Assembly: GCA_965197865.1 (NCBI GenBank)
Contig: CBDANZ010000005.1
Coordinates: forward strand, 1-64,000
Direction: 5' to 3'
DNA from: CBDANZ01 sp965197865
Lineage (GTDB): Bacteria > Acidobacteriota > Vicinamibacteria > Vicinamibacterales > CAVVIG01
DNA: 64,000 bases
In this document: piece by piece, positions 9,191 through 17,283 of the stretch
Layout: each line of letters opens with the position of its first letter
How positions within the stretch are numbered: position 1 is the first letter of the stretch
Made by a program: the position numbers and the translations under genes
The notes under the pieces: model-generated
Told to the model about the DNA's origin: nothing
Databases searched by the model: none
What the model saw: only the letters and a program-made list of their open reading frames with translations

Positions 9191-11262
9191 AAGAGCGGCC
9201 CGAAGACAACGGCCACGATGGCCATCAGCTTGATCAGGATGTTCAGGGACGGGCCCGAGGTGTCCTTGAACGGGTCGCCCACGGTGTCGCCGACCACAGT
9301 TGCGCGGTGCGCCTCGGAATTCTTGCCGCCATGGTGGCCCATCTCGATGTACTTCTTTGCATTATCCCATGCGCCACCCGCGTTCGCCATCATCAACGCC
9401 AAGAGGGCGCCAGTGCCGATCGATCCAATGAGCAGGCCGCCCAGCGCCTCCGCTCCGAGGACCACGCCCACGGCGATTGGAGCGATTACCGCGATCGCGC
9501 CGGGGAGGATCATTTCCTTGATCGCGCCGTCCGTGGCGATGCGCACAGCCCCCGTGGCGTCCGGCGGGGTTGTGCCCTCCATGATGCCCGGGATCTCGCG
9601 GAACTGGCGACGGACTTCCTCGACCATCTTCATGGCGGCGCGGCCGACTGCGCCCATGGTCAGGGAGCTAAAAAGGAACGGCATCATGGCACCGATGAGC
9701 AGCCCGAGCAGCACTTCCACCTCGAGCAGATCGAACGCGCGCACCCGCGTGATCTGCGAGTACGACACCATGAGTGCCAGCGCAGTTAGGACAGCGGAGC
9801 CGATGGCGAAGCCCTTGCCCGTCGCCGCCGTGGTGTTCCCCAGCGAGTCGAGCGCGTCCGTGCGCTCACGTGTCACCGGAGGCAGGTGCGCCTGCTCCGC
9901 GATACCGCCCGCGTTGTCGGCGACGGGCCCGTAGGCGTCAGTCGCCAGGGTGATGCCGAGCGTGGAGAGCATGCCAACGGCCGCAAGCGCAATGCCGTAG
10001 AGACCGGCCAGCTTGAACGTGATCCAGATCGCCGCCACGATTACGAGCAGCGGCGCCACGGTCGAGAGCATCCCGAGCGCGAGGCCGCCGATGATCACCG
10101 GCCCCGTGCCCGAGAGCGCCCGTTCCGACAGTTTCTGTGTGGGAGCGAATTCGTACGCGGTGTAGTACTCGGTCGCTGTGCCGACCATCTGTCCGGCGAC
10201 GAGGCCCACGAGGACCACCCAGAAGAGCTTGAAGTCCAGGTTCAATATCACAATCAGGCCGGCGGTGCCGACGAGTACCAGGGCCCCCGCGCCGAAGATG
10301 CCCGCGCGCAGCGCCCACAGGAGGCGTCCCATCGTGGCGTCCTCGCTGGTGCGCACGAAGAAGGTGCCGATGATCGCGCAGATGCTGCCGATCGCCATGA
10401 TGCCCAGCGGCAGTACAAAGGCATTGGCGTCATACGTCGCGTTCGCGCCGACCGGCAGCACCGCGTTCTCGCTCAGGCCGATGATTCCCACTCCCGCCAG
10501 CGCCATCGTCGCCACGACCGAGCCGGTGTAGGACTCGAAGAGGTCGGCGCCCATGCCGGCGACGTCGCCCACGTTGTCGCCCACGTTGTCGGCGATCGTC
10601 GCAGGGTTGCGCGGGTCGTCCTCCGGGATACCAGCCTCGACCTTGCCGACAAGGTCAGCGCCCACGTCAGCGGCCTTCGTGTAGATGCCGCCGCCGACCC
10701 GCGCAAAGAGCGCGATCGATGACGCACCGAAGGCGAACCCCGTCAGCGGCTGGTAGTGTTGGAAGGTCAGGTAGAGCGTACAGAGGAACACCAGACTGAT
10801 GCCGACCACGGTCATGCCCATGACGGCGCCGGACAAGAACGCGACGCGCAGCGCCGGGTTCAGTCCCACGCGCGCTTTGGCCGCCGTGCGCACGTTCGCG
10901 CGAACGGCAACGTACATTCCGACGTAACCCGCCGTGGCGGACGCGATCGCCCCCAGCACGTAGGCAATGGCGGTGCGCGGCAGCCCTCTGAACGCGCCTG
11001 CCTCGACGGCGCCGAGATCGGCAAACTTGCCGGTGACGTCCAGGTCGACGAACACGGCAATCACGCTGGCGACGAGCACGACGAAGCCCGCCAGGAAGAT
11101 GTACTCTCGGCGCAGGAACGCGGCGGCGCCGTCCTGGATCAAGGCCGCGATCGAACGCATCCTGTCGTCACCCGGGTCCTCGCGAAGCACGCGCTGGGTC
11201 GTCACCGCAGCGAACAGCAGCGCGAGCACGCCAGCACCCAGAGTCAGGTAAAGCAGCTCCAT
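9184..11262 (-). CDS. hppA: Membrane-bound ion-pumping pyrophosphatase
   Basis: A 692-residue membrane pyrophosphatase of normal size, with about 16 membrane segments. It hydrolyses pyrophosphate and pumps H+ and/or Na+ across the membrane. The substrate site is visible: DVGADLVGKVEAGIPEDDPR followed by NVGDNVGDVAGMGADLFESY, and near the end VVGDTVGDPFKDTSGPSLN. The stretch GNTTAATGKGF has Ala where K+-independent enzymes have Lys, so by established family rules this should be a K+-dependent enzyme; whether it moves H+ or Na+ cannot be settled by eye. ATG start. Confidence 0.95.
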   Translation of the reverse strand: MELLYLTLGAGVLALLFAAVTTQRVLREDPGDDRMRSIAALIQDGAAAFLRREYIFLAGFVVLVASVIAVFVDLDVTGKFADLGAVEAGAFRGLPRTAIAYVLGAIASATAGYVGMYVAVRANVRTAAKARVGLNPALRVAFLSGAVMGMTVVGISLVFLCTLYLTFQHYQPLTGFAFGASSIALFARVGGGIYTKAADVGADLVGKVEAGIPEDDPRNPATIADNVGDNVGDVAGMGADLFESYTGSVVATMALAGVGIIGLSENAVLPVGANATYDANAFVLPLGIMAIGSICAIIGTFFVRTSEDATMGRLLWALRAGIFGAGALVLVGTAGLIVILNLDFKLFWVVLVGLVAGQMVGTATEYYTAYEFAPTQKLSERALSGTGPVIIGGLALGMLSTVAPLLVIVAAIWITFKLAGLYGIALAAVGMLSTLGITLATDAYGPVADNAGGIAEQAHLPPVTRERTDALDSLGNTTAATGKGFAIGSAVLTALALMVSYSQITRVRAFDLLEVEVLLGLLIGAMMPFLFSSLTMGAVGRAAMKMVEEVRRQFREIPGIMEGTTPPDATGAVRIATDGAIKEMILPGAIAVIAPIAVGVVLGAEALGGLLIGSIGTGALLALMMANAGGAWDNAKKYIEMGHHGGKNSEAHRATVVGDTVGDPFKDTSGPSLNILIKLMAIVAVVFGPLFL

Positions 11263-11360
11263 TCAGCTCTCCGGCTGTCGGGCGCGATGAGCAACGCACG
11301 GGGGTACCGATCTCGGCCTAGGATCCGGCAAACCCTGCGACACAAGAGCCGTGATTATAC

Positions 11361-11963
11361 CTATGTTCGGGTGTCGCGGAGCAATCCTTGCACCCGGGAT
11401 GGAATCGACATGCCTCCCGTCAGAAAGATTCTGATCCCTTCCTCGACCGTGAGGTCGGGAAAGACGGCGCGATCGCGCTCGCAAATCACGACATCGCCGA
11501 GGTACAGATGGTTGGTGGGCACATAGACGGCGACCAGAGACTCGGGCGCGCTCCCCCGGTCGACGGTGAACTCCTTCGTGAGGAAGCCGAGCGAGTAGCC
11601 CTGCTTGGTTTCGAGCATCACGACACGCTTGAAGCCGAACTCGTCGTCGGGCGAAAACGCCACGACGAGCTGCTTCACGGGTGCGTAGATCGTGCGAAAC
11701 ACGGGCACCCGCAGCAGGTAGCTCTCCGTCCGCTGCAGAAGCCGCTTGCCGATCACGTTGGTCGCGGCCGCGCCCACGGCTAGAACCGCCGCGGCGGTCG
11801 TAAGGAACCCCAGCCCAGGAATCCGGCGCCCGAGGAGTCGCTCGTATAGCGGCGCTGTCAGGCCGTCGACGATGCCGAACAGCCACACAAAGGCGGCCAC
11901 GCTGAGGAACAGCGGCACGGTGACAAAGAACCCCGCGATGAAGCTACGTCGGAGCCATTGCAT
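11361..11963 (-). CDS. DUF502 family membrane protein
   Basis: A 200-residue protein of the DUF502 family, function unknown. It has two membrane segments at about 8-30 (FIAGFFVTVPLFLSVAAFVW) and 52-72 (GFLTTAAAVLAVGAAATNVI), then the family's soluble region (VPVFRTIYAPVKQLV, GFLTKEF, VYVPTNHLYLGDV). It lies 6 bases after uppP on the same strand, so it is likely co-transcribed with it. Confidence 0.88.
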   Translation of the reverse strand: MQWLRRSFIAGFFVTVPLFLSVAAFVWLFGIVDGLTAPLYERLLGRRIPGLGFLTTAAAVLAVGAAATNVIGKRLLQRTESYLLRVPVFRTIYAPVKQLVVAFSPDDEFGFKRVVMLETKQGYSLGFLTKEFTVDRGSAPESLVAVYVPTNHLYLGDVVICERDRAVFPDLTVEEGIRIFLTGGMSIPSRVQGLLRDTRT

Positions 11964-11969
11964 AGTCGA

Positions 11970-12779
11970 TCAGCCTCGCGACAACCAAATCACCGCACCC
12001 GCCGCCAGAACCAATCGGTACCATGCGAACAGGTCGAGCGAGTGGTTCGCCAGGTATCGGATGAAGTACTTCACCGCAATGTATCCCACAATAGCCGACG
12101 TGACGACGCCGACGACGAAGATCGTGCTCTCACCCGCCACCCCCGCCTCGCCCAGATCGGGCGCTTCCCACGCAGCGGCCGCGAGGGTCGCGGGCACCGA
12201 CAGCAGGAAGACGAACTCGGCCGCATCCGTCCGGCGCAGGCCGATGAACAACGCCACGATGAGCGCCGCCCCAGACCGCGACACGCCGGGAACGAGCGCG
12301 GTCGCCTGCGCGCAGCCGATCCAGAACGCCTCGGTGACCGTCACGCTCCGCTCCTCGCGGGTCTTCTTTCCGGCGCGCTCGGCCCAGAACAGCCCGAACG
12401 CCACGAGGGCCAGGGTCGCTGCCACGACCGGAACCGTGCGCAGCCGGTCCTCGATGAACGAACCGAACAGCAGGCCGACGACGACCGCCGGAATCGTGCC
12501 CACGCCCAGGAGCCAGATCATTCTCGCCCACTCATCGCGTTCGGGTTCAAACAGTCGCCCAAGCGCGGCGCCCATCAGAACGAATTCGCGCCGGAAGTAG
12601 ATCACCACCGCGACAAGCGTGCCGATATGGCACGCCACGTCGAATGCCAACCCGAACTTCTCGCCGTCGACGCCAAAGAACGCCCGCGCAAGGATCAGGT
12701 GGGCGGTGCTCGATATCGGGAGGAACTCGCTCAGTCCCTGAACGACACCGAGGAGGGCTGCTTGAATCGTCGTGGACAT
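11970..12779 (-). CDS. uppP: Undecaprenyl-diphosphatase (BacA family)
   Basis: A 269-residue integral membrane enzyme that removes a phosphate from undecaprenyl pyrophosphate to recycle the lipid carrier for peptidoglycan and surface polysaccharides. Both signature blocks are present: GLSEFLPISSTAHLIL with its conserved Glu/Ser near the N-terminus, and PGVSRSGAAL at about residue 165. Several hydrophobic segments fit the eight-helix fold. ATG start. It follows secF on the same strand after a short repeat-bearing spacer. Confidence 0.94.
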   Translation of the reverse strand: MSTTIQAALLGVVQGLSEFLPISSTAHLILARAFFGVDGEKFGLAFDVACHIGTLVAVVIYFRREFVLMGAALGRLFEPERDEWARMIWLLGVGTIPAVVVGLLFGSFIEDRLRTVPVVAATLALVAFGLFWAERAGKKTREERSVTVTEAFWIGCAQATALVPGVSRSGAALIVALFIGLRRTDAAEFVFLLSVPATLAAAAWEAPDLGEAGVAGESTIFVVGVVTSAIVGYIAVKYFIRYLANHSLDLFAWYRLVLAAGAVIWLSRG

Positions 12780-12851
12780 GGAAAGCGTGAAGTCTCTAGT
12801 CGCCAGTCACGAGCCTCGCGAGACTTCAGACCCGTGGCCGGCGACTCGTGG

Positions 12852-12876
12852 CTTGTGACTTGTGACTTGTGACTTA
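12852..12876. repeat. CTTGTGA heptamer tandem repeat at the secF-uppP junction
   Basis: Three head-to-tail copies of CTTGTGA plus CTT run into the secF stop codon. The same heptamer occurs twice in tandem at 53143-53156. The spacer before it (12790-12850) also has repeated AGTCGCC/GACTCGTGG-like words. Confidence 0.8.
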
Positions 12877-13875
12877 CGAAGCCCGTCCCTTACGCTCCGG
12901 CTTCGACTTGCGCGTCGGCTGCTGCGGCGCCGGCGCGACCGCCGGCGGCGGCGCATGAGCCGCTGCTCTGGTCGGCCCCCGGCCCCCCCAGAACGTGACG
13001 ATGGCGGCGGCGACGAACACGCTTGAATAGGTGCCAGTGACCACGCCGACGATCAGCGTGAAGGCAAACCCGCGTAGCACCTCGCCGCCGAACAGGAACA
13101 GCGAGACCGTGCTGAGCAGCGTCGTGCCGGCCGTAATGACGGTCCGGCCGAGCGTCTGGTTGATCGCGACGTTGATGACGTGATCGAGCGAGTCGCGACG
13201 CATCCCGCGCAGGTTTTCTCGCACGCGATCGAAAATCACGATCGTGTCGTTGGTCGAATAGCCCGCGACGGTGAGGATCGCGGCAACCACGTTCAACGTG
13301 AGGTCGTACTGAAAGAACGCCAGAAACGTCATCGCGACGAGCAGGTCGTGGAACGTGGCCACGACAGCGCCGACCGCAAAGCTCAATCGGTAGCGGAACA
13401 TAATGTATAGCAAGATGCCTGCGAGCGACAGGACCATCGCCCAGAGACCCTTGCTGCGCAGTTCCTCGCCGACCGCGGGTCCCACGATTTCCCGGCCGAC
13501 CACATTGAAGTTGCCGAGGTTCGCCTGCGTGAGCGCGGCCGTGACCTTGTCGACCACGACGCTCAGAGCCGCACCCGACTCCTCGCCGACTTCGGGCACG
13601 CGCATCATGATCTGACGAAGCGATGGATCGCCGTATTGCTGCACCACGACGTTCTGGCCGCCAAACGTCCGGTTGAACGCGCTCCGGACCTGCTCGATCG
13701 ACGGCTGCCCGTTGAACTGCACGATGACAGCCGTGCCGCCCCCGAACTCGACGCCGAGGGGAATCCCCCTGGTGAACGTCACGGTGAGGCCAGCGATGAT
13801 CACGACCGAGGACAGGGCAACGGCGTGCCAGCGCCAACGCAGAAAATTGAAGTTCGGGTTCTTGAAGATACGCAT
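12874..13875 (-). CDS. secF: Protein translocase subunit SecF
   Basis: A 333-residue SecF, partner of SecD in using proton motive force to help proteins through SecYEG. It has an N-terminal membrane segment followed by GIPLGVEFGGGTAVIVQF, a periplasmic domain, then the multi-helix block including TVAGYSTNDTIVIFDRVREN, typical of SecF. The C-terminus is a Pro/Lys-rich tail (about 305-333). It lies 16 bases after secD. ATG start. Confidence 0.95.
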   Translation of the reverse strand: MRIFKNPNFNFLRWRWHAVALSSVVIIAGLTVTFTRGIPLGVEFGGGTAVIVQFNGQPSIEQVRSAFNRTFGGQNVVVQQYGDPSLRQIMMRVPEVGEESGAALSVVVDKVTAALTQANLGNFNVVGREIVGPAVGEELRSKGLWAMVLSLAGILLYIMFRYRLSFAVGAVVATFHDLLVAMTFLAFFQYDLTLNVVAAILTVAGYSTNDTIVIFDRVRENLRGMRRDSLDHVINVAINQTLGRTVITAGTTLLSTVSLFLFGGEVLRGFAFTLIVGVVTGTYSSVFVAAAIVTFWGGRGPTRAAAHAPPPAVAPAPQQPTRKSKPERKGRAS

Positions 13876-13891
13876 ACCGAGAGCTTCCGAT

Positions 13892-15490
13892 TCAGATACT
13901 CAACGGCGCGGCCTGGTGGCGGTGCGCCAGCGCCAGCTCGAACAGCGTTTTCGACACAAACGTCGATGTGAACAGGTTGGCAATCAGACCGACCGACAAT
14001 GTCACGGCGAAGCCGCGAATCGGCCCGGTGCCGAACTGAAACAGAAACGCCGCCGAGATGAGCGCTGCGATGTGCGTGTCGAGCAGCGTGAGGAACACCC
14101 GAGCGAACCCGGCGTTGATCGCCGCGCGAGCCCCGCGCTGAGCCTCGAGCTCCTCCTTGATGCGCTCGAAAATCAACACGTTGGAGTCCACGCCAATGCC
14201 CATCGTCAGCACGAACCCGGCAATGCCGGGGAGGGTCATCACGGCGCCGACGTAGGCCATGAGGCCGACCAAGATCACCAGGTTGAACATCAGGGCGACG
14301 ACTGCATTCACGCCGGACAGCTTGTAGTACACGAACATGAACGACACGACCAGCAACAGCCCGACGAGCGACGCGGTGACCCCCGATCGAATCGAATCGG
14401 CGCCGAGCGTCGGCCCGATTGTGAGTTCCTGGAGGTAGGTCAGCGATGCGGGGAGCGACCCCGAGCGGAGGATGAGCGACAGGTTTTGTACTTCTTCCTG
14501 GGTGAAGACCCCGGTGATCTGCCCGTCGCTCGTAATCCGGCCCTCGATGGTCGGCGCCGACTGCACCAGGCCGTCGAGCACGATCGCGAGCTGGCGGCCG
14601 ATGTTCTGGCTCGTCACGTTCCCGAAGTTGCGGGCGCCCTGCTGGTTCAGCGTGAAGCTCACCGCGGGACGGTTCATCTGGTCGAGCGTCGGCCGCGCGC
14701 TGCGAAGCTCCTGTCCGCTCACCGCCGCCACCTTCCTCACAAGGTAGTAGACGGTCCCGGTTATATCGCCCGGTACGCCGCTGACGCCGGGCAGGATCTC
14801 CATCCCAGGTGGCATCTGGCCGTTCTGCAATAACGCCTCGCGGCTGGCCGAGGGCCCCTGCTCCACGATCTTCAGCTCGAGCAAACCGGTCGACTGGATG
14901 ATTTCCTTCGCCCGATCCACGTCGCTGACGCCCGGCAACTGCACCAGGATCTGATCGCCGTCGGCGCCCTGCTGGGCGATACTCGGTTCGGTGACGCCCA
15001 GCTCGTTGACGCGACGCTCGATTGTCTGGCGCGCCTGCGTCACGGCTTCCCGACGCAGCGTGACTTCCACGTTCGGCCTCATCGTGAAGACGTACGTGCC
15101 GCCGGCGCCCGAGCTCCGATTGAAGTTCGCTTCGGCTTCGGCCGCCACTTGACGAAACGCTCCGTCCCCTTCCGACGCGACGCCCTCGACCTTGAACTGG
15201 GTGGGCCCGACCACGGTGATGTCTGTCACCTTGACCGCGCGCGTCTCGAGTTCTTCGCGAAGCCGCTCAGACTCGGTCTGCGTCTGGTGCAACAACGCGT
15301 CGTCTGTCTGCACGCGCAGCACCAGATGGACACCGCCCTTTAGGTCGAGGCCGAGCTTCAGCTGCTTGTCAATCAACCAGCTTGGCCAGTTGATCCCGAG
15401 CTGTGTGGCCACGATCGGATAAACGCCGACGGCAGCGAATACCACGAGGACGGCAAGACTCGTGAGAATCTTCCAGCGCAAGTTCTGCAT
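13892..15490 (-). CDS. secD: Protein translocase subunit SecD
   Basis: A 532-residue SecD. Motifs in order: N-terminal membrane segment, KLGLDLKGGVHLVLRV, P1 periplasmic domain with the head, then six C-terminal membrane segments with the RND-type signature GIGVDSNVLIFERIKEEL. It forms SecDF with the next gene and pulls secreted proteins across the inner membrane. The gene starts 2 bases after the yajC stop, in the usual yajC-secD-secF order. Confidence 0.96.
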   Translation of the reverse strand: MQNLRWKILTSLAVLVVFAAVGVYPIVATQLGINWPSWLIDKQLKLGLDLKGGVHLVLRVQTDDALLHQTQTESERLREELETRAVKVTDITVVGPTQFKVEGVASEGDGAFRQVAAEAEANFNRSSGAGGTYVFTMRPNVEVTLRREAVTQARQTIERRVNELGVTEPSIAQQGADGDQILVQLPGVSDVDRAKEIIQSTGLLELKIVEQGPSASREALLQNGQMPPGMEILPGVSGVPGDITGTVYYLVRKVAAVSGQELRSARPTLDQMNRPAVSFTLNQQGARNFGNVTSQNIGRQLAIVLDGLVQSAPTIEGRITSDGQITGVFTQEEVQNLSLILRSGSLPASLTYLQELTIGPTLGADSIRSGVTASLVGLLLVVSFMFVYYKLSGVNAVVALMFNLVILVGLMAYVGAVMTLPGIAGFVLTMGIGVDSNVLIFERIKEELEAQRGARAAINAGFARVFLTLLDTHIAALISAAFLFQFGTGPIRGFAVTLSVGLIANLFTSTFVSKTLFELALAHRHQAAPLSI

Positions 15491-15492
15491 CG

Positions 15493-15825
15493 CTACTCCG
15501 AAGGCTCCACCACCGGTGGCTGACCCTGATAGCCGCCGATTGCCGCTTTCGCCACCTCGACGCGAATCTTGTCCGCGATCTGGAGCTGAACGCTCTGCTC
15601 GCCGAGCCGGGTCACCAGGCCGTAAAACCCGCCGGTCGTAATGACGCGATCGCCAACCTTGAGATTATCCAGAAACGCCCGCACTTTCTCCTGCTTCCGC
15701 TTCATCGGCCGGAGGATGATGAAGTAGAAAATCCCCAGGACCAGCGCAAAGGGTACGAGCTGGAGCCAGGCGTTTCCCCCCTGGGGCGGCGCGCCCATGG
15801 CGAACACAGAATCGACTAGCATCAT
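15493..15825 (-). CDS. yajC: Sec translocase accessory protein YajC
   Basis: A 110-residue YajC: short periplasmic N-terminus, one membrane segment at about 20-40 (LVPFALVLGIFYFIILRP) and a cytoplasmic MKRKQEKVRAFLDNLKVGDRVITTGG block that defines the family. It binds SecDF. Two Met codons in a row could start it (15825 or 15822). It lies 7 bases after tgt. Confidence 0.94.
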   Translation of the reverse strand: MMLVDSVFAMGAPPQGGNAWLQLVPFALVLGIFYFIILRPMKRKQEKVRAFLDNLKVGDRVITTGGFYGLVTRLGEQSVQLQIADKIRVEVAKAAIGGYQGQPPVVEPSE

Positions 15826-15832
15826 CTAAAGA

Positions 15833-17011
15833 CTAGGCTCGAAAGTCCTGCGTGTTGGGCTGGCGGGACACGCGCTGATGGAACGCAAGCCTGAAGCTTT
15901 CGAACCGCCCAAACGTTATAGCGTCCCTAATCGACCTGAGCGTGTCAAGGTAAAAGTGCAAATTATGCAACGTGTTAAGGGTGGCCGCGTTCATCTCGCC
16001 GGCGAGATGAAGGTGACGCAGGTAGGCGCGCGAACACGTGCGGCAGGTGTAGCAGCCGCACTCGGGATCGGGTGGCCGGTCGTCCTCGGCGTAGCGCGCA
16101 TTCTTGATATTGATGCGGCCGTCGGCGGTGAACAGTTGACCGTTGCGCGCGTTGCGCGTGGGCAGGACACAGTCGAAGAGGTCAACTCCCCGGGCCACTG
16201 ATTCGACGAGATCTTCGGGCGTGCCCGCACCCATCAAGTATCGGGGCCGATCCGCCGGCAGACACGGCGTCGTTTTGCCGATTATCTCGTACATCACGGC
16301 CGGCGGTTCGCCGACGCTTAGCCCGCCAACCGCGTAGGCCTCGAACCCGATTGCGACGGTCTGGTGAGCGCTCTCTTCCCTGAGCTCTGGAAACACGCCG
16401 CCTTGCACGATGCCGAACTGGGCCTGTCCGGGATTCGTGACGATCACGCTGTCAAGCGAACCGGCCTTGAGCGCGAGCCAATGATCGCGCCCTCGCCGCG
16501 CCCATCGGAGCGTCCGGTTCATCGACTGGCGCGCAGTATCGAACTCGGCCGGATGCGCGAGGCACTCGTCGAGGACCATCGCGAGGTCGGAGCCCAACTG
16601 GGCCTGAATGTCGGTGGCTCTTTCCGGCGTGAGCAGGTGGGACGAGCCGTCGAGATGCGATCTGAACCGCGCGCCTTCCTCGTCGATGGTTCGGTTGGCG
16701 GCGAGGCTGAAGACCTGATATCCGCCGCTGTCGGTCAAGATCGGCCGGCTCCACCCAATGAATCGATGCAGGCCTCCTCGCCGCGCGACGAGGTCGTCGC
16801 CCGGCCGCAGGTACAGATGATACGTGTTGCTGAGTAAGATCTCGGTGCCGAGTGCTTCCAGATCGCGATTGGTCACGCCTTTGACGGCGCCTTGCGTGCC
16901 GACAGGCATGAACGCGGGCGTCTCGACAACACCGTGCGCCGTCGTCATCGCACCACGGCGCGCGAGTCCATCGGTATCGCTGATGTGGAAAATAAAAGCC
17001 GCGTCTGACAT
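15833..17011 (-). CDS. tgt: tRNA-guanine transglycosylase
   Basis: A 392-residue enzyme that swaps guanine for preQ1 at the wobble position of GUN tRNAs in queuosine synthesis. The active-site blocks are visible: RPILTDSGGYQVFSLA (near residue 90), GIVQGGVFPELR, and LFDCVLPTRNARNGQ. The zinc site CGCYTCRTC...H lies near residue 315-345. It heads the run tgt-yajC-secD-secF, an order known from many bacteria. No other queuosine genes are in the window. Confidence 0.96.
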   Translation of the reverse strand: MSDAAFIFHISDTDGLARRGAMTTAHGVVETPAFMPVGTQGAVKGVTNRDLEALGTEILLSNTYHLYLRPGDDLVARRGGLHRFIGWSRPILTDSGGYQVFSLAANRTIDEEGARFRSHLDGSSHLLTPERATDIQAQLGSDLAMVLDECLAHPAEFDTARQSMNRTLRWARRGRDHWLALKAGSLDSVIVTNPGQAQFGIVQGGVFPELREESAHQTVAIGFEAYAVGGLSVGEPPAVMYEIIGKTTPCLPADRPRYLMGAGTPEDLVESVARGVDLFDCVLPTRNARNGQLFTADGRINIKNARYAEDDRPPDPECGCYTCRTCSRAYLRHLHLAGEMNAATLNTLHNLHFYLDTLRSIRDAITFGRFESFRLAFHQRVSRQPNTQDFRA

Positions 17012-17034
17012 TTACAATTTGAGCGTTTTTGTGC

Positions 17035-17062
17035 TTGACATCGCCGCTTTCTCATCCATACT
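17035..17062 (+). promoter_or_regulatory. Promoter upstream of the lysine-rich micro-ORF
   Basis: A perfect TTGACA (17035-17040) lies 16 bases before CATACT (17057-17062), a 4/6 match to TATAAT. It points away from tgt. The leader to the ATG at 17143 would be about 75 bases and contains a 9-codon open frame at 17074-17103. Confidence 0.5.
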
Positions 17063-17142
17063 CTATATCTGGTATGAGGATGGTTGACTCAGGCCATGCC
17101 TAGTGAAGCTAAAACGTTCGACGAAGGGGGGGATTACAGATA

Positions 17143-17193
17143 ATGGCAAAGAAGGCCAAGGGCGGGAAGAAGAAGGCCGGCAAGAAACGGTAA
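17143..17193 (+). CDS. Candidate 16-residue lysine-rich micropeptide
   Basis: An ATG at 17143 opens MAKKAKGGKKKAGKKR then TAA. Half of the residues are Lys and the rest are Ala, Gly, one Arg and Met, a composition like histone-H1-type or nucleoid-binding tails. A purine-rich AAGGGGGGG lies about 10 bases upstream. A sigma-70-like promoter precedes it and a GC-rich hairpin follows it, so it may be a stand-alone transcription unit of about 170 bases. It sits between divergent tgt and the 3' end of the HEAT-cyclophilin gene. It may instead be the tail of a regulatory RNA. Function unknown. Confidence 0.5.
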   Translation: MAKKAKGGKKKAGKKR

Positions 17194-17212
17194 GCTGACC
17201 TCGCCCGTCAAG

Positions 17213-17237
17213 AAAGGGGGTGGCCGTCGCCCCCTTT
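17213..17237. terminator. GC-rich hairpin after the lysine-rich micro-ORF
   Basis: AAAGGGGG (17213-17220) and CCCCCTTT (17230-17237) form an 8-bp stem with a 9-base loop. The hairpin is 20 bases past the micro-ORF stop on the plus strand and about 45 bases past the stop of the minus-strand gene. Neither side has a long T-run, so termination may be weak or serve both directions. Confidence 0.5.
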
Positions 17238-17283
17238 CCACTCCTCTAGCGAGCGACTCTCCTCACTTTTTCCTTCTCACTTC

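Noticed and set aside
9184..11262. Interpreting the duplicated C-terminal text near 9050-9180 as part of the intact pyrophosphatase
   Set aside because: The intact gene has its own complete C-terminus and stop; the second text has a different subfamily wording and frame breaks.
12780..12876. CRISPR-like array
   Set aside because: Repeat units are only 7-14 bases, contiguous, and lack unique spacers; no cas genes.
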